Assembly (NCBI RefSeq): GCF_000739775.1
Contig: NZ_BBJH01000023.1
Location: 1-64,000 of the forward strand
Direction: 5' to 3'
Origin: Paraburkholderia heleia NBRC 101817
Lineage (GTDB): Bacteria; Pseudomonadota; Gammaproteobacteria; Burkholderiales; Burkholderiaceae
Length of the DNA: 64,000 bases
Below, in pieces: positions 25,986 through 33,495 of the stretch; the stretch's first letter is position 1; every line of letters begins with the position of its first letter. The notes beneath the pieces are model-generated. The model did no database searches. It saw only the letters and a list, made by a program, of their open reading frames with translations, and had not been told where the DNA came from. A program made the translations under genes and the position numbers.

Positions 25986-26282
25986 ATGCCGCACCGCCCG
26001 CCGCTCACCGCCGCCCGCCTTGCCGAGATCTGGGATGAATGCCCGCAGCCGCTCGTACTCGAACTGTTGTGGGAGATTCATAGGCTGCACGCCACTATTC
26101 GACGCGCGCACCAGATTCGCAGCCTGCTCGGCCCCGGCGGATCGGGCGTGGTGCCTTCGACCGTCTGGAGTTGCTTCGAGCGTGAGCTAGACCGCGAGCC
26201 ATGCTTGACGGACAAGCCCACGCCGCGCCAACAGGCCGTAATTGACAGGATCGTTGATAGTCGAGCGGCCCCGAAAGAGTGA
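25986..26282 (+). CDS. Small SOS-controlled phage protein
   Basis: 98 residues. Helical N-terminal half (RLAEIWDECPQPLVLELLWE, IHRLHATIRRAHQIRSLLG) and a polar C-terminus (TPRQQAVIDRIVDSRAAPKE). I do not recognise a family. The near-consensus LexA box upstream indicates induction by DNA damage. In P2-related coliphage 186 a LexA-controlled gene (tum) makes an antirepressor for prophage induction; a similar role is attractive but sequence similarity is not claimed. A copy without start codon and with a one-base deletion lies at 38,118-38,269 in element B. Confidence 0.65.
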   Translation: MPHRPPLTAARLAEIWDECPQPLVLELLWEIHRLHATIRRAHQIRSLLGPGGSGVVPSTVWSCFERELDREPCLTDKPTPRQQAVIDRIVDSRAAPKE

Positions 26283-26316
26283 GTCTGTGCAGACTTGAAA
26301 ACCGCGATGCAAACGC

Positions 26317-26351
26317 AAAGGCCGCCGCGTGTTACCACGCAGGGCCCTTTT
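26317..26351. terminator. Terminator between the SOS gene and the ATPase gene
   Basis: Stem-loop with inner stem GCGTG-TTAC-CACGC and outer AAAGG and CCCTTTT arms, followed by TTTTCA on the plus strand. It lies 34 bases after the small gene and 48 bases from the end of the convergent ATPase gene; it may serve both. Confidence 0.65.
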
Positions 26352-26399
26352 CATCCTTCTGAGAGTTATCTTGAATTTACCTTCTTCGTGAAGGCAAAC

Positions 26400-27899
26400 T
26401 CATCGAGAACTTCTTACTTTAAGCGCGTTGACTAACTTACGTAACGAAGAGCAGACGTAATCCCACGTTTGACGGAAAATAGATGTGTTTGGAGGCGCCT
26501 GAAAATTATCATAATTTTCATCACTTAATTCCAACGATTCCTCTTCGGAAGAATTAATGTTAAGGAATTTATCTATATTCGACACAAGCCTCCCTATATC
26601 CGATCGATATTTTTCGCACAGGTAATCGAAAAGCTGATGATTCGAGTAAAGCTTTGCCTTTCTCAAGGCGTCACACAATCCCTTACCATCCAACTTGCTA
26701 ATATCACCCTTCCACCAGGACGGAAGTTTTTTTAACTTCCCCTTTGAATAATCCGAGAAAATCTCTTTCTCGACACTCGCAAACGGAAGAAACAAAATAT
26801 TCCCTAAATTTTTTACAAATGGCTCATTTTTTTGGTCGCCGTCAAGCACAACAATAACCTTTCCCGTCTCAGAGAAATAATGCTCCTTTGCATCTCGCCT
26901 CATAAGATCAACCGTATTTGAGGCGGCCCCAACGTTAATCACTCTATATTTGAAGAAGACGTTTTTTATATATTTATCAATAATATGATTTAGGAAATTC
27001 TTCAACATCAAATCTTCGGTCAAAATATATCGATCCCAACCGGAGAAACCAAACAGTCGACTCTTCACATAGTTGTACGACGCATTTCGATGCTCCATAT
27101 TCCCGTCGGAATTCTCGACGTACAGCAATTCTTCGGGATTCAACATCTGCATCATTGCAAGCGAATGAGTCGTAAAGACAATGTTGACTTTGTATTTTTT
27201 GCAAAAATCCCTGAGTTTACTAATGAGATGAACTTGTGCGGCCGCATCTAGGGAGATATCAATCTCGTCAATGACGATTAGTCTTTTCTTGTTTTTTATT
27301 TTCCGATACAAGCTAATGACAAAATACTCACCTGAGCTGAAATAGTCCTCTCTGATATAGCGACTACCCTCCAAGATGATGCAATAGTACTGCCGCCCAT
27401 TTATGTTTATTTCACGCAGACTATCGAATCTGTCACTTCCGTATATATGCGACAGAAGTTCGATAAGCTCCTCTGGTTTTGAGTAATTCTCCAGAACGAC
27501 GTTTTGCCGTATTTCCGCGTCGTTTCTCCAAATCGTCCTGAAATAATTAAAACGCTCCCCAAATGGCATGGGCAATTCAACTTCAATTTCCTCCCGAAGC
27601 GTTCGCGGGACAATCGATCTACTATTTAAGCCATGAATGTTTGGGTCGTACGTGTACTCGAATTCGCGTGCGCCATATTTATATACAATCCGACTGCGCT
27701 CCGAGAAAATACTCTCATCTGACGTGATTTTATATGTATCCGAAACCCGAAGATTTCGGATTGCCTTCACGATCGACGTTTTTCCAACGCCATTTCTTCC
27801 GACTATGCAAAATAGCTGATGGCCGTCAAACGGAACTGCTATGCAGGCACTGACGATGTGTTGGACATGTTCTATTTGAATGTATATCTCCATCGTCAC
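26400..27899 (-). CDS. Retron-type effector: ABC-like ATPase fused to TOPRIM (OLD-like)
   Basis: 499 residues from GTG at 27899, inside the RT stop (GTGA), so the two are translationally coupled; an ATG at 27893 is an alternative. Walker A is GRNGVGKT (34-41), the ABC-type signature SSGEY is at 188-192, Walker B LIVIDEID ends at 214, and the H-loop TTHS is at 243-246. The C-terminal half shows a TOPRIM layout: E295 in LTEDLMLKNF and the D-x-D pair 353/355 in VVLDGDQ. This ATPase-TOPRIM layout is that of OLD-family nucleases and of the effector of type I-B-like retrons. It probably cleaves nucleic acid or blocks growth when phage infection perturbs the RT-DNA complex. AT-rich, like the RT. Confidence 0.85.
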   Translation of the reverse strand: MTMEIYIQIEHVQHIVSACIAVPFDGHQLFCIVGRNGVGKTSIVKAIRNLRVSDTYKITSDESIFSERSRIVYKYGAREFEYTYDPNIHGLNSRSIVPRTLREEIEVELPMPFGERFNYFRTIWRNDAEIRQNVVLENYSKPEELIELLSHIYGSDRFDSLREININGRQYYCIILEGSRYIREDYFSSGEYFVISLYRKIKNKKRLIVIDEIDISLDAAAQVHLISKLRDFCKKYKVNIVFTTHSLAMMQMLNPEELLYVENSDGNMEHRNASYNYVKSRLFGFSGWDRYILTEDLMLKNFLNHIIDKYIKNVFFKYRVINVGAASNTVDLMRRDAKEHYFSETGKVIVVLDGDQKNEPFVKNLGNILFLPFASVEKEIFSDYSKGKLKKLPSWWKGDISKLDGKGLCDALRKAKLYSNHQLFDYLCEKYRSDIGRLVSNIDKFLNINSSEEESLELSDENYDNFQAPPNTSIFRQTWDYVCSSLRKLVNALKVRSSR

Positions 27900-28882
27900 T
27901 CTGCCTTCTTCGAATCCGTTTTCTTAGGTTGATGAATTAATATGTCGACAACCGTAACGCCATATTTTCGCCGAAGTTTATCAAGATAATCTTGATCAAT
28001 TGTGTTCGCGTAATTCAAAAGCCCAGATAACTGAACCACACTATCTTCAAAATCGATTTTTGTGGCATCGGAGAGTCTGTCTTGATTGTTAACGTATAGA
28101 TGAAGAAGCGTTTCAATCCGATTCTTCATTTTGGCATCGAGTGAGACTTGCCCATTTGGAAGAATTACCATTCCAAGTATTTTTACTTTTCGACCCTTAC
28201 TGCTGATTTTTGTTTTTTCTTCATTCAGCCTCAAATCATAATAGTCACAATCTGACAGGGTATCTGCTATTACCTGACTCATATCCATGAGCGGTTCTTT
28301 CTCATCTGATGAAATGATAATATCATCAGAATATCGGGTGTACACTAGCTGCTTGCTTTGACAATAGCGCGCAAGTTCTTTGTCAAATAATAGCAATGCG
28401 GCATTACTTATCACAGGTGAGGTGGAGTAGCCCATTGGCAATCTACCATCGACCGTAACCAAATCGACAATTCGATCCAGATACTGATTTGTGTCAGCAA
28501 TAGGAAGCACATCTTCGCCGTTTATTATGATTTGACGAACGATATCTGAAGTGATGCTTCCGAAGAAATTAGAAAAATCTGCCTGATAAAAATGTTTACT
28601 CCCCGCATGCATTCGAACTGCGGCGGCAGCATTTGTGCCTTTTCTATAAGAAAAGACCACACCCTCATTTACAGGTAGTCGATTGAATATAAATAAATTA
28701 AGAAACGAATGATATTTTCTTAAAGTCCTGTCCGTAATAAAAACCAAACGCTCTTTTCCTGCGTCATCTTTAATTGTTTTTTTTGTAAAATGACGATCGA
28801 TTTCACCCGTCGCAAAATCATCAAAATTTTGCTTGTTGTGGTACATCGCATCGAAAAGCACTCGCAATGGTTTTTTTGTCAT
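27896..28882 (-). CDS. Retron-like reverse transcriptase
   Basis: 328 residues from ATG at 28882; an open frame continues upstream, but that part overlaps the RNA candidate and shows no RT features. Motif 3 is FYQADFSNFFGSIT (98-111), motif 4 LPMGYSTSPVISN (148-160), motif 5 YTRYSDDIIIS with catalytic D186 and D187, then LRLNEEKTKI (218-227). Before motif 3, YRKGTNAAAAVRMHAG resembles the retron NAxxH region, though with a longer spacing. At the place of the usual VTG triplet it reads KILGMVI (234-240). The family and its neighbour argue for a retron making msDNA from the upstream RNA. Alternatives are a DRT-type defence RT; no maturase domain is seen. Confidence 0.85.
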   Translation of the reverse strand: MTKKPLRVLFDAMYHNKQNFDDFATGEIDRHFTKKTIKDDAGKERLVFITDRTLRKYHSFLNLFIFNRLPVNEGVVFSYRKGTNAAAAVRMHAGSKHFYQADFSNFFGSITSDIVRQIIINGEDVLPIADTNQYLDRIVDLVTVDGRLPMGYSTSPVISNAALLLFDKELARYCQSKQLVYTRYSDDIIISSDEKEPLMDMSQVIADTLSDCDYYDLRLNEEKTKISSKGRKVKILGMVILPNGQVSLDAKMKNRIETLLHLYVNNQDRLSDATKIDFEDSVVQLSGLLNYANTIDQDYLDKLRRKYGVTVVDILIHQPKKTDSKKAE

Positions 28883-28899
28883 TTTCGATAAAGCCCGCG

Positions 28900-29140
28900 T
28901 AGAAACTAAACGTAAGTTGCTGATTATAGGCACAAAACAATCTGCGAGCAAAAGCGTGCTGCCGAAGCGGCAAACGGAGCGGAAAGGGAGATGAGATAGG
29001 ACGGAGCGCCGTGCCGCGCACATACGAAATGGGCGACCCCTTAAATTTAAGGCGTCGCCCACACGTAAATATATGCAGACCCGGTAGAGGCCAGACTTCG
29101 GACCGGAGGATACTCCTGGTCGCTGGCATGATCCTACTAT
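28900..29140 (-). ncRNA. Candidate retron msr/msd RNA
   Basis: The 447 bases between the DUF2971 stop and the RT start contain several hairpins on the coding strand, read from upstream: AGGAT/ATCCT arms (29,135-29,107), CCGGT/ACCGG (29,106-29,081), and a 30-base near-perfect palindrome with arms GGGCGAC/GTCGCCC around CCTTAAATTTAAGG (29,060-29,031). A small TGCCG-CTT-CGGCA hairpin follows (28,972-28,960). A long stem like the third is what an msd produces. I could not find the a1/a2 inverted repeats or a certain branching G by eye, so the ends are approximate. Confidence 0.5.
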
Positions 29141-29329
29141 ACGACAGATCAATACAGATACGCAAGCCGAGGGCGAGGCTACATCGAGTCTTTCGGCCGA
29201 TGAATTGGGGCACGTACGCTCCCGCTGGTAGTCCAGGCACCATGCGCGCGTCGGCATTGCGGCCGCCGTCTTCGGGCGAAAGCGTGAGTCAGTGGGTCAG
29301 AGGAAGTGCTAGGCCGCGCCGCGCTCTTT

Positions 29330-30019
29330 TCACGGAGACGCGCGTTTTCCGGATCGATCTCGCACCACGCCAAAGGATTTAAAAGCCCGCCGTGTCTTTG
29401 TAACGGATGCCGATAACTGGCCGGCCGCCAAAGCCGCCTTCACGTCACTGACGGTAGTCGAGCAGTCGGGACCTATGAGCACTCCCACCAGTTTCATGTC
29501 TTTCTGGAAATCGTAGAACTGTAGTTTTACAGGCCCCTGCGCCCCCATGTTCGGCCCATCCTTTGGGATCCAGTCTTTGGCAAAAATGAACTTCCTCCAC
29601 TCTTGCTCGTAGGCCCACGAACTCGACTTCGTTACCAAAGTTTCGAGGAGCACCGGCTCAAGCTGCGGCGCTGCATGGCGAGCTACATCGAGGCTGTATG
29701 GTTTGCGCGTCTTGCGATACGAGACCGGATGTACGCCCTCGGGGCCTGTGTCGAACGCCAGAACCATTCCCCGATGGCAATCTGCGTAATGACTCCACAT
29801 GACAGGCTCTGAACTTGACCTGCTAAGGCACAAAAGCCCGACTTGGGGCTCCAAGAATTCCTTCAATTTACGCTGAATTTTTCGCTCGTCCTTTGTTTCG
29901 AAGGTTAGCGAAAGCAATTCGAACGGATCATTCAGGTTCTTGAGCGTCGCAACCTTCAAATGTCCAGTGCGTAATGTTTCCAAGGCATAAGACGCTTTCG
30001 TGTAGTGGTAGAGGCGCAT
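29330..30019 (-). CDS. DUF2971 family protein
   Basis: 229 residues. It begins RLYHYTKASYALETLRTGHL and has KNLNDPFELLSL, CLSRSSSEPVMWSHYADCH, and later KSSSWAYEQEWRKFIF, the typical block order of DUF2971. No activity is proven for this family to my knowledge. The opening YHYT-(x)n-L pattern recalls the start of ADP-ribosyltransferase-fold proteins such as DarT, but this is only a visual resemblance. It lies upstream of the RNA/RT/ATPase genes on the same strand and is less AT-rich than them, so it may be an extra partner or an independent cargo gene. Confidence 0.8.
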   Translation of the reverse strand: MRLYHYTKASYALETLRTGHLKVATLKNLNDPFELLSLTFETKDERKIQRKLKEFLEPQVGLLCLSRSSSEPVMWSHYADCHRGMVLAFDTGPEGVHPVSYRKTRKPYSLDVARHAAPQLEPVLLETLVTKSSSWAYEQEWRKFIFAKDWIPKDGPNMGAQGPVKLQFYDFQKDMKLVGVLIGPDCSTTVSDVKAALAAGQLSASVTKTRRAFKSFGVVRDRSGKRASP

Positions 30020-30087
30020 GCGCAGTTCATGAAGTCACGAATGCCACGATTATTGCGCATCGAGGATTGGTGGTGGTGGCCCAGCGC

Positions 30088-30330
30088 CTATTCGGCGTCG
30101 AGGAATCGTGCCATTGCAAGATTGATCGCGGCGGCGCGAGAGAGCCCGAGTTTGACGGCGTGCGCGTCGAGCCGACTGAGCAGCGTCCCATCGACGCCTA
30201 GGCTAATCACCTCTTTCCTTCGCCGCGCTGGCTCGGCCGTCTGTTCGTGCGCAGCGTCTGGTGCGCGCGAGATAAAGTTATCTGCGCTCTCCGCATAGCC
30301 GCCGCTCGCGGGCCGTTTCGTGATCGTCAT
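30088..30330 (-). CDS. Ribbon-helix-helix protein, probable centromere-binding partner of ParA
   Basis: 80 residues. A disordered N-terminal tail (MTITKRPASGGYAESADNFI) precedes a short RHH fold: KEVISLGVDGTLLSRLDAHA followed by VKLGLSRAAAINLAMARFLD. This tail-plus-RHH layout matches ParG/Omega-like partition proteins that bind the centromere and stimulate ParA ATPase. It is transcribed after ParA, with palindromic repeats between the genes and directly before its start. Confidence 0.75.
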   Translation of the reverse strand: MTITKRPASGGYAESADNFISRAPDAAHEQTAEPARRRKEVISLGVDGTLLSRLDAHAVKLGLSRAAAINLAMARFLDAE

Positions 30331-30344
30331 ATTTTCGCCCTTCC

Positions 30345-30425
30345 CTTTCCGATACCTAGTCGATATCGACTAGGTATCTACTAGATATCGAACGGGTATC
30401 GAATAGATTTCTTTTCGATATTGCC
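30345..30425. promoter_or_regulatory. Centromere/operator candidate: 28-bp perfect palindrome and TATCGA repeats
   Basis: 30,351-30,378 is a perfect palindrome with half site GATACCTAGTCGAT. Downstream the core TATCGA recurs as AGATATCGAACG, GGTATCGAATAG and, inverted, TTTCGATATTG up to about 30,422. The site lies between ParA and the RHH gene, where RHH proteins of type Ib partition systems bind. It probably doubles as the RHH operator. Confidence 0.65.
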
Positions 30426-31067
30426 TTACGCACCAAACACCGCAGCCGTGAGCCGGTCGACTTCGGCACAGGCCACGGTGTCACGCCGCGGCATTTCTTC
30501 GACGTGCAGGCCGGCGCCGCTCGCGTTCGCGAAGGCTTTGCGGCGCCCGAGGCGGTACGGCAGCAGCTCGACTTCTTTGAAATCCGAGATCGCGGCGGCC
30601 GCATCGCGGTTGTCGGCGCCGTTGGCGTCCGCTGAATTCAGGAACGCGAAGGCTTTCAGATCGTGGACGGCGCGCGCCTCGTCGACGAGCTGCACCATGT
30701 CTTGCATAGCCCACACGTCGAAAGTGCGCGGCAGGCAGGGAATGACGACGGCATCGCAGACCGTGAGCGCCGCGCGCAGCGCGCTCGAATCACGGCCGCC
30801 CGCGTCGATCACGACGAAATCGTATGCGTCGCGCTGCTGGAGCACCTGGGCGCGCAGCGTGGCGCCGTTGGCGTAGGCCGACGCGGCAATCGGCGGCCAC
30901 CCGCTCTCGGCCCGCATGGTGATCGCGGTCAGGCTTGTTTCCTGTCGGTCGCCGTCAACCATCCAGACGCGCGCGCCTTCGCGCGCGAGCCCGATCGAGA
31001 ACTGTAACGAGCTCGTCGATTTGCCCGTGCCGCCCTTCGAATTTCCGACTACAACGATTTTTGCCAT
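30426..31067 (-). CDS. parA: ParA-type partition ATPase
   Basis: 213 residues from MAKIVVVGNSKGGTGKST; an ATG five codons upstream (31,082) is possible. Deviant Walker A KGGTGKS (11-17) with the signature first Lys, then MVDGDRQETSLTA (A'), and VVIDAGGRDSSALRAAL (Walker B). No N-terminal HTH, so it is a short ParA (type Ib/MinD-like) working with an RHH partner. It positions replicons before division. It lies downstream of the Ogr genes in the phage early operon. A ParA is not part of P2, but is known in the P2-like plasmid prophage KS14 of Burkholderia. Confidence 0.9.
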   Translation of the reverse strand: MAKIVVVGNSKGGTGKSTSSLQFSIGLAREGARVWMVDGDRQETSLTAITMRAESGWPPIAASAYANGATLRAQVLQQRDAYDFVVIDAGGRDSSALRAALTVCDAVVIPCLPRTFDVWAMQDMVQLVDEARAVHDLKAFAFLNSADANGADNRDAAAAISDFKEVELLPYRLGRRKAFANASGAGLHVEEMPRRDTVACAEVDRLTAAVFGA

Positions 31068-31142
31068 TTGCTCCCCGAGCATGATGAAAACAGAGTGCCA
31101 ATATCGACTTGATATCGGCCTGATTGCATTGCGTCCGTCCGC

Positions 31143-31355
31143 CTATTCGTCGAACTGGAGTGCGGCCGTATCGCGCCGCTCGCGGCGCGGTATCGGCGTT
31201 TCCGGCGGATACATATCGAGCTGCGTGCGGTAGGTGTGACCGCACGTCACGTCGTCACACTGGAAATCGAGAAGCCAGGACGTTGGCGACACCTTCTCAA
31301 TCGACCGTGCGATGCCGCGCGCCCCGCAGTGCGGACATTTGATGGTGAATCTCAT
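31143..31355 (-). CDS. Ogr/Delta-type late transcription activator
   Basis: 70 residues. Zinc-finger pattern C-x2-C ... C-x4-C: IKCPHCGARGIARS then FQCDDVTCGHTYRTQLDMYP, as in P2 Ogr and P4 Delta. These proteins recruit RNA polymerase to late promoters. In P2 ogr lies beyond D; here it is moved into the early operon next to gpA. It overlaps the previous zinc-finger gene by four bases. Confidence 0.88.
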   Translation of the reverse strand: MRFTIKCPHCGARGIARSIEKVSPTSWLLDFQCDDVTCGHTYRTQLDMYPPETPIPRRERRDTAALQFDE

Positions 31356-31615
31356 GCCGCCCTCGCGAGCGCCGCAGTCGTGCGCGCATTGACGCCTCCG
31401 CGCAGCATCGGCGAAGGCCGCACTTCGAGCGCAATGTCGGCGCGCGGCTTCGCTGACGCCGACAGCGAGAACAGGATTTCGAATCCGGCCGGCGTGCGAT
31501 AGCCGCAGTCATCGCAGACGAAATACATGCGGCGCATCGTGTCGGACAGGCCTTCCGTGTGCCTCGCGTCGATTTCGCCGTCGCAGCAAGGACAATCGAT
31601 TTTCATGGTCGTCAT
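31352..31615 (-). CDS. Second Ogr/Delta-like zinc-finger protein
   Basis: 87 residues. DCPCCDGEIDARH and YFVCDDCGYRTPAGFEILF give paired cysteines (C-x2-C and C-x2-C), followed by LFSLSASAKPRADIALEV, which resembles the LSPSA-x-P tail common to Ogr/Delta proteins. It differs from the other copy in finger spacing, so the two may have different promoter choice. It overlaps the A stop and the next gene by four bases. Confidence 0.8.
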   Translation of the reverse strand: MTTMKIDCPCCDGEIDARHTEGLSDTMRRMYFVCDDCGYRTPAGFEILFSLSASAKPRADIALEVRPSPMLRGGVNARTTAALARAA

Positions 31616-33495
31616 TCCGGTCTCCCGTCAGTACAAATAGCGCCGCCCCCGGCGAAATTCAGGGCCACGGCGTCGGAATCTGTATCGGTCGGCGCGGCCG
31701 CGTGGTGGTCAAATGCCGGCTTCGAGGCCGGTCGCGTACAGTTATTCACACAGGTCCGAGGCGCGCGCTGCGCGCGCTCAAAACCTACAACCTCCGCGCG
31801 CGTTGCGGCGCGCACCACTTCCCAACGGAAGCGCTTCGAATCAATCGTGACCGTGCGCGGCATCACGTCAATCCAGTTGCCAATCGCGTCGCGGACCTTG
31901 GCGACTTCGAAATACTCAATGCCGACTGGTTTCGCGGCGGCTTCCTCGCCGTAGGCCGTGCGTGAGCCGTCGCGGAATGTCGCGAGACGCACCAGGTAAT
32001 CGCGGCCGCAATGCACGCCGCCTTGCGCGTTGACGTAGTGATCCCATGCAACGGACGCGTTCTCGCGCCCTTCGAACTTCGCGACGCGGTTCACGGCGTT
32101 ATGCGCCGCGCGCACATGCGCGGGCGCATCGGCCGGAACGGATTCGACGCGCCGCAGCTCGCGCCAGATCGTCACCGGCGGGCCGCCAATCTGCTGGAAC
32201 TGGCGAATGCGCCAGCGCGATGCCCACGCTTCCACGCGCGCGGACGTTTCGAGCGCGTCATTACCAATCAAATCCTTGTCGAGCTTGTAGCCGTCGATGT
32301 TCTTCGCGACGTACTTCGCGATATAGGCGGCGGCCGTGCCAAGTGCCGCGTCCATGCGCTTGAAGTCGCAGCGCTTCTTTTGCGCGCCGGCTTCGTCGCC
32401 GTCCATTGCGAGCGCGTAACGGCGTACAGTCGATTCAACGGTCTTGTCGTGCTGCGGGGGGTAGAAAACGAGCAGATGCCAATGGGGCGTACCGTCGTGT
32501 TGCGGTTCGGCGATACGAAAGCCGTAGAGCTTGATTCCGCGTCGTGCGAGCGCTGCGCGAATGCAAGCCCACACGCCGCGCAGATACGCTTGTGCTTCGT
32601 CGGGCTTCGTGCCGTCGTAGTTCTTGTTGCGGATAGCCTTTTCGCGGCCTTCCGGCCCGACCAGCTTGAACGCGTGCATTTTCGACGGGCAGGTGATTGT
32701 CAGGAATAGGCCTGCATGGGCCGAGGCAATCGCGATGCGCTCGAAACCTGCAATGCGCGTCATCAGCTCGGCGCGGCGCACGGCCTTGTTTGCGGGTCCC
32801 TTTGCCGACAGCTCGGCGAGCGTGAATTCCTGGTCAGTGTCGAGGTTATGCGCGACCGTCGTTTCGAGCATCGCGGCGTTGCGCGCATTCTGCGCTTCGC
32901 GCGCGGCGAGCCCTTCATTGGACACGTACACATCCCGCAGACGGTTCACGAGGCCGAAGTCGATTGCGGCCGCTTCGACGGCTCGCGCGTGCGCGCGGCG
33001 CATGCGCATCGTCCACCACTTCGGCGCGATCATGCGACGCACCGCGCCTTCGTCGGTAATGCGGCCAGCGGCGGCCGCCACTCCGCGCGATACGCAGAAG
33101 TCGGCGAGCATCGCGCGTGCTTCGAGCGCTTCCAGTGGTGTCAGCTCGAGCACCGACATGCCCGCGGCTCGCGCGGCGCAGCGCCCTGCTTCCTGCCATG
33201 CCTCAAGCGACAGCAAGCGCACGCGCGCCTGTTCGGCGCACTCGCGCGCATGTGCGATCACGTCATGGTCGAGCGCGTCGAGCGGCAGTTCATCGCTCAC
33301 AGCATGGCCAGCAAGAGCCGCGACAGTCTCGCGCAGTCCAACATTGGCAAAGCGCTGCGCGTCGTTCTCGGCCGTGGCCTTCTTCGGGTTGAATGTCGAG
33401 CGGCGGCGATCCCACTCACGCATCATGTTCGCCTGCCAGCGACGCGGGAACGGCGCGACGAGCCCAGCGGCCCATACGTCGTTGGCGCCGACCAT
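31612..33495 (-). CDS. A: P2 gpA-like HUH replication initiator
   Basis: 627 residues (P2 A has 761). The HUH motif is PHWHLLVFYPP, and the active-site tyrosine pair is in YIAKYVAKNIDGY. Before these comes LFLTITCPSKMHAFKL, a conserved beta strand of the family. gpA nicks its origin and starts rolling-circle replication. The gene starts right at the stop of the previous small gene (TAATG). In P2 the origin lies inside A; I could not locate the nick site. Confidence 0.93.
   Translation of the reverse strand: MVGANDVWAAGLVAPFPRRWQANMMREWDRRRSTFNPKKATAENDAQRFANVGLRETVAALAGHAVSDELPLDALDHDVIAHARECAEQARVRLLSLEAWQEAGRCAARAAGMSVLELTPLEALEARAMLADFCVSRGVAAAAGRITDEGAVRRMIAPKWWTMRMRRAHARAVEAAAIDFGLVNRLRDVYVSNEGLAAREAQNARNAAMLETTVAHNLDTDQEFTLAELSAKGPANKAVRRAELMTRIAGFERIAIASAHAGLFLTITCPSKMHAFKLVGPEGREKAIRNKNYDGTKPDEAQAYLRGVWACIRAALARRGIKLYGFRIAEPQHDGTPHWHLLVFYPPQHDKTVESTVRRYALAMDGDEAGAQKKRCDFKRMDAALGTAAAYIAKYVAKNIDGYKLDKDLIGNDALETSARVEAWASRWRIRQFQQIGGPPVTIWRELRRVESVPADAPAHVRAAHNAVNRVAKFEGRENASVAWDHYVNAQGGVHCGRDYLVRLATFRDGSRTAYGEEAAAKPVGIEYFEVAKVRDAIGNWIDVMPRTVTIDSKRFRWEVVRAATRAEVVGFERAQRAPRTCVNNCTRPASKPAFDHHAAAPTDTDSDAVALNFAGGGAICTDGRPE

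Noticed and set aside
26500..29200. CRISPR array
   Set aside because: No regularly spaced direct repeats found in this AT-rich segment or elsewhere in the window.
28883..29257. Upstream extension of the RT frame
   Set aside because: No RT-like sequence; it overlaps the hairpin-rich region. ATG at 28,882 gives a normal retron RT length.
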